A stretch of 64,000 bases of DNA from Pseudomonadota bacterium (lineage in GTDB: Bacteria; Pseudomonadota; Gammaproteobacteria; Steroidobacterales; Steroidobacteraceae): NCBI GenBank assembly GCA_021822385.1, contig JAKARC010000005.1:23587-87586 (forward strand), written 5' to 3'. A program made the translations under genes and the position numbers. Of this stretch, positions 62,216 through 64,000 are shown piece after piece (the stretch's first letter is position 1; each line of letters starts with the position of its first letter). Under the pieces are notes generated by a model. It ran no database searches and was not told the DNA's origin. It worked only from the letters and a program-made list of their open reading frames with translations.

Positions 62216-63324
62216 GACGTGGCGGCGCCCGCATGTCCCGCGCGCAGGTGCGCCGCGGCTGGCGGCGGCCCGGAGCGGGTGTCGATCGTCACTTCCGCGC
62301 TCAGCCCCGAGCGCACCGGCGGCAGCGCGCCGAGCAGCCGCAGCCGCACATCGAGCCGCTGCACCACTTTCACCCAATTGCCGGTCGCGTTCTGCGGCGG
62401 CAGGATGGCGAACTGCGCGCCGGTGCCCGGGGTGATGCTTGCGACGACGGCGTGAAAGGTCCGACCCGGATAATCGTCGATGGTCACCGTGGCCTTCTCG
62501 CCCGGGCGCACATTGGCGAGTTCATCTTCCTTGTAATCCGCGGCAATCCACACATCGTGCGTCGAGACGAGCACGAAGGCCTTGGCTGCACGCGGCAGAT
62601 AATCACCGACCTGGAAGTGCTGCACTTCGGTGACGATACCGTCCATGGGCGCCCGCACGGTCGTGTAGGACAGGTTGAGCAGCGCACGGTTGAGCGCCGC
62701 CTGCGCTGCGGCAACCTGCGGATGGCGGCGTATGGGAATATCAGGACTGCCGCCTAAGCGGGCCAGCACCGCCAGGATCCGCTCGTGCGCCGCGAGCACG
62801 CCTTGCCGCGCCTGTTGCAGGGCAAGCTGCGCACGGTCGAATCGGGACTTGGACGACACGCCGATCCTGAGCAATCGCATCTGGCGCCGATACTCGCGCT
62901 CGGCGTAGGCGCGCTCGCTCTCGGCCGAGGCCAGCGCGGCAAGACCGGCCCGATAATCCGCCTCAAGGGACTCGACGGCGAGCCGCGCCGCCGCCAGCCT
63001 CGCCCGGGCCGCCTGCACGGCAATGACAAACGGACGCGGGTCGAGACGGAAGAGCACCTCCCCGCGCCGCACCGGCTCGTTGTCGCGCACATAGCGCGCC
63101 ACCACCCGGCCCGACACATCGGCACTGATCGCCACCTGTGCCGCCCGCAGATAGGCGTCTTCGGTCGAGATGTAAATGCCGCTGGTCAGGTAAAAATAGA
63201 GTGCTACCGCACCGACGACCAACGGCACACCCCAGAGCAGCAGTGGCCGCAGTCGGGCGCCGAGCGGACGCACGGCGGGTGGGGCGGCCGGCGCCGCCGC
63301 GACGCTCGGCTGCGGATCACTCAT
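62212..63324 (-). CDS. emrA: EmrA-type membrane fusion protein
   Basis: 370 residues from ATG 63324, eight bases into the marR end. One membrane segment (about 30-48), then the HlyD/EmrA fold: the biotinyl-lipoyl motif (VSGRVVARYVRDNEPVRRGEVLFRLDPRPF), a long helical hairpin (about 90-185), and the beta-barrel with TTVRAPMDGIVTEVQHFQVGDYL. Bridges EmrB to the outer-membrane protein. Name by position and type. Confidence 0.92.
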   Translation of the reverse strand: MSDPQPSVAAAPAAPPAVRPLGARLRPLLLWGVPLVVGAVALYFYLTSGIYISTEDAYLRAAQVAISADVSGRVVARYVRDNEPVRRGEVLFRLDPRPFVIAVQAARARLAAARLAVESLEADYRAGLAALASAESERAYAEREYRRQMRLLRIGVSSKSRFDRAQLALQQARQGVLAAHERILAVLARLGGSPDIPIRRHPQVAAAQAALNRALLNLSYTTVRAPMDGIVTEVQHFQVGDYLPRAAKAFVLVSTHDVWIAADYKEDELANVRPGEKATVTIDDYPGRTFHAVVASITPGTGAQFAILPPQNATGNWVKVVQRLDVRLRLLGALPPVRSGLSAEVTIDTRSGPPPAAAHLRAGHAGAATS

Positions 63325-63796
63325 CGGCACGCTCCTCGTGTTCGGCGCTGTCCTCCGGCAAGGGTGGCAACGCATGCAGATTGGCGTGCACGCGCTCGAG
63401 CAATCCCACGAGCGCGGTACGTTCCTCGGCTGACAGTCCCTGCAGCATCTCCGCGCGCGTCGCGCCGATGAGCCGCCAGATCTTCTCGCGCACGGTTGCG
63501 GCGGCGGGGGTCAACCACAGGGTGTGTGCGCGCCGATCCGCCGGATCGAAGCGCCGCTGCACCCAGCCATCCGCCTCCATGCGATCCAGGATGCGCACCA
63601 GGGTCATCGGATCGAGCTCCGCGAGCTCGGCGAGGCGCTTCTGGCTCACGCCCGGGTCGCTCTCCAGGTGAATCAGCACCCGACATTGCGGCAGCGTGAG
63701 TCCAAGCCGTTGGGCCCGCTCCTCGAATCGGCGCGTATAGCGGCGGCTGACGTCCTTGAGCAGAAATCCCAGCTGGCGTATGCGCGCATCGCTCAT
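63317..63796 (-). CDS. MarR-family repressor of the efflux operon
   Basis: 159 residues; start at 63796 has GGTGA upstream, and an in-frame ATG at 63808 is the alternative. Winged HTH of MarR: QCRVLIHLESDPGVSQKRLAELAELDPMTLVRILDRMEADGWVQRRFDPADRRAHTLWLT. Such regulators repress efflux operons and are released by aromatic ligands. First gene of the operon; the palindrome upstream is a likely target. Confidence 0.9.
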   Translation of the reverse strand: MSDARIRQLGFLLKDVSRRYTRRFEERAQRLGLTLPQCRVLIHLESDPGVSQKRLAELAELDPMTLVRILDRMEADGWVQRRFDPADRRAHTLWLTPAAATVREKIWRLIGATRAEMLQGLSAEERTALVGLLERVHANLHALPPLPEDSAEHEERADE

Positions 63797-63844
63797 GGGC
63801 AGGGTCACCGGGTGGCGTCAATGCTCATTATCACCGTTTTTATT

Positions 63845-63875
63845 ATATACATTGAGATAATTAGCTTTCAATATA
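63845..63875. promoter_or_regulatory. AT-rich palindromic operator upstream of the marR operon
   Basis: The arms TATACATTGA (63846-63855) and TCAATATA (63868-63875) form an inverted repeat with ATTGA/TCAAT as a perfect core, around a 12-base centre. The region 63825-63885 is the most AT-rich in the window, lies between the marR start and the divergent gene at 63970, and fits a MarR operator overlapping a promoter. Confidence 0.5.
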
Positions 63876-63969
63876 CTTGTAAGGACTCCGGCATCCCCGT
63901 TCTTCCGGCTTTGATCTGAGCGGCCGATGCTCTGTGCCGCGGCGAGTGGCCGCATGGCGAGGGCGAACG

Positions 63970-64000
63970 ATGAACGAGCAGAAGCAAGCGGAGCTGACGC
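63970..64000 (+). CDS. Start of a divergent gene, cut by the window edge
   Basis: ATG 63970 after GAGGG; only ten codons are visible (M-N-E-Q-K-Q-A-E-L-T). It is divergent from the marR-emrAB operon and could share its operator. Nothing can be said of its function. Confidence 0.45.
   Translation, partial: MNEQKQAELT

Noticed and set aside
1..64000. Search for tRNA, rRNA and CRISPR arrays
   Set aside because: No T-loop or anticodon-arm pattern, rRNA motif or spaced short repeat was seen by eye; a covariance-model scan would be decisive.

Overview
This window is a GC-rich bacterial chromosome segment, dense with genes on both strands. It reads as a gammaproteobacterium: it carries UbiTUV/UbiD ubiquinone biosynthesis, an Fnr/Anr-type regulator, CydABXDC, RlmKL, a Puu-type polyamine set and an NADP isocitrate dehydrogenase of the E. 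coli type. The species cannot be fixed from the sequence. There is no rRNA, no tRNA, no CRISPR array and no intact mobile element that I can see.

Left part (1-24.4 kb): mostly housekeeping and metabolic genes. In order: a GNAT acetyltransferase cut by the window edge, a Ysc84/SYLF protein, two tandem paralogous secreted four-cysteine proteins, msrA, a patatin/outer-membrane-barrel protein, a TPR membrane protein, a 3-hydroxyisobutyrate-dehydrogenase-like oxidoreductase, a pirin, a threonine-dehydratase-like enzyme, agmatine deiminase with an APC permease, icd, a Nudix hydrolase, a methionine-aminotransferase-like enzyme, polyphosphate glucokinase, puuD-puuA divergent from puuB, and asd. Between icd and the aminotransferase lies a decayed stretch with a duplicated Nudix 5' segment and a PAS-sensor pseudogene. 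asd has a terminator hairpin in its leader, preceded by a possible leader peptide rich in aspartate-family residues.

Middle part (24.4-39.1 kb): a decayed ISAs1-type transposase and a tandem HD-GYP protein come first. Then comes a six-gene operon, hyfB-C-E-F-G-I-like, for a membrane complex related to complex I and group 4 hydrogenases. Its large subunit lacks the NiFe-binding cysteines, so it looks like an energy-converting hydrogenase-related (Ehr) complex of unknown electron chemistry. Divergent from it is a ribbon-helix-helix gene. About 200 bp of that gene, plus the 3' end of rlmL, is duplicated on both sides of a MazEF toxin-antitoxin module whose antitoxin is frameshifted.

Right part (39.1-64 kb): a ClC channel, CsbD, Fe superoxide dismutase, a third distant four-cysteine secreted protein, a carboxylesterase, a cysteine-synthase-fold enzyme and a B12/radical SAM protein. 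A low-oxygen block follows: fnr, ubiT, ubiD-ubiU-ubiV with an FNR box in front of ubiD, and cydA-cydB-cydX-cydD-cydC for bd oxidase and its assembly. The window ends with a marR-emrA-emrB-outer membrane factor efflux operon and the first codons of a divergent gene.

Taken together the window suits a respiratory organism that shifts between oxic and oxygen-poor conditions. Fnr senses oxygen loss, UbiDUVT makes ubiquinone without O2, bd oxidase scavenges low O2, and the Hyf-like complex may couple quinone or other redox chemistry to ion pumping.
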